Positions 5,351 through 5,464 of a stretch of 5,464 nucleotides of DNA are shown here, in pieces. The position numbers and the translations under genes were made by a program. Source of the stretch: a bacterium (GTDB taxonomy: Bacteria > ARS69); contig JALGZO010000754.1 in the NCBI GenBank assembly GCA_025774865.1, positions 1 through 5,464 of the forward strand, in the 5' to 3' direction. The notes beneath the pieces are model-generated. The model did not search any database. It was not told the DNA's origin and saw only the letters and a program-made list of their open reading frames with translations. How positions within the stretch are numbered: the stretch's first letter is position 1; each line of letters opens with the position of its first letter.

Positions 5351-5464
5351 TTGAACGAATCCCAGGCGCCGACCATCGATCCGGTCTGCGGAATGACCGT
5401 CGATCCGTCGACGGCCCCGTCCCTCGGTCTAGACGGCGAGACCTACTTCTTCTGCTGTCCCGGC
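5351..5464 (+). CDS. YHS-domain protein, probable N-terminus of a copper-type P-type ATPase (partial)
   Basis: The first 38 residues of a gene that leaves the window. It reads (M)NESQAPTIDPVCGMTVDPST, then a short linker and GETYFFCCPG. DPVCGM at 10-15 and the aromatic-FCC end are hallmarks of the YHS domain, a small metal-binding domain with paired cysteines. In bacteria this form sits at the N-terminus of heavy-metal (usually copper or silver) translocating P-type ATPases, which pump metal across the inner membrane, and sometimes in small stand-alone YHS proteins. The start is TTG with GAGGA 6 nt upstream. The 4-base TTGA also holds the stop of a short upstream plus-strand frame. The rest of the ATPase (membrane helices, CPC and DKTG motifs) would lie beyond the window and cannot be checked. 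It is divergent from the sialidase-like lipoprotein. Confidence 0.75.
   Translation, partial: MNESQAPTIDPVCGMTVDPSTAPSLGLDGETYFFCCPG

Noticed and set aside
1-5464. CRISPR arrays, tRNA/rRNA genes, transposases or integrases
   Set aside because: No direct repeat array, cloverleaf, rRNA-like stretch or mobile-element protein was seen on either strand.

Overview
The window is a GC-rich stretch from a Gram-negative bacterium. It holds an outer-membrane phospholipase, a lipoprotein with a lipobox, and several exported proteins. The mix of a FlgD/sorting-type C-terminal domain, a 'GNVGIGTTSP' tail-fibre-like surface protein and a trypsin-like protease with an extra C-terminal repeat module resembles uncultured FCB-like or candidate-phylum lineages (Eisenbacteria-, Krumholzibacteria- or Latescibacteria-like). 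That placement is inference from protein style, not a taxonomic result.

Layout. Five genes lie on the minus strand, and one partial gene lies on the plus strand at the right edge. Reading in the direction of minus-strand transcription: (1) 5221 to about 4000, a sialidase-fold (Asp-box beta-propeller) lipoprotein whose 3' end is frameshifted; (2) 3900-3178, an outer-membrane phospholipase A (PldA/OMPLA) with its full catalytic triad; (3) 3076-2531, a small exported protein with a C-terminal FlgD-Ig/sorting-type domain; (4) 2498-1650, a tail-fibre-like secreted protein cut by an in-frame TAG, with its recognisable last 58 codons continuing to 1473; (5) 1462-128, a secreted trypsin-like serine protease. 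Genes 3, 4 and 5 are spaced by 32 and 10 nt (once the interrupted tail is counted), have good ribosome-binding sites and probably form one operon for secreted or surface proteins. At 5351 a plus-strand gene begins at TTG and encodes a YHS metal-binding domain (DPVCGM). It is probably the N-terminus of a copper-type P-type ATPase, divergent from the sialidase-like lipoprotein.

The most notable observations are the two independent 3'-end lesions. One is an amber codon with 58 perfectly in-frame, family-like codons after it. The other is a one-base frameshift that hides a beta-propeller blade. Also of interest are a perfect 10-bp inverted repeat between pldA and the three-gene operon, and a Cys/His-rich lipoprotein facing a metal-transport gene. 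I found no RNA gene, CRISPR array, insertion sequence or integrase. I found no clear evidence of an entirely new system.
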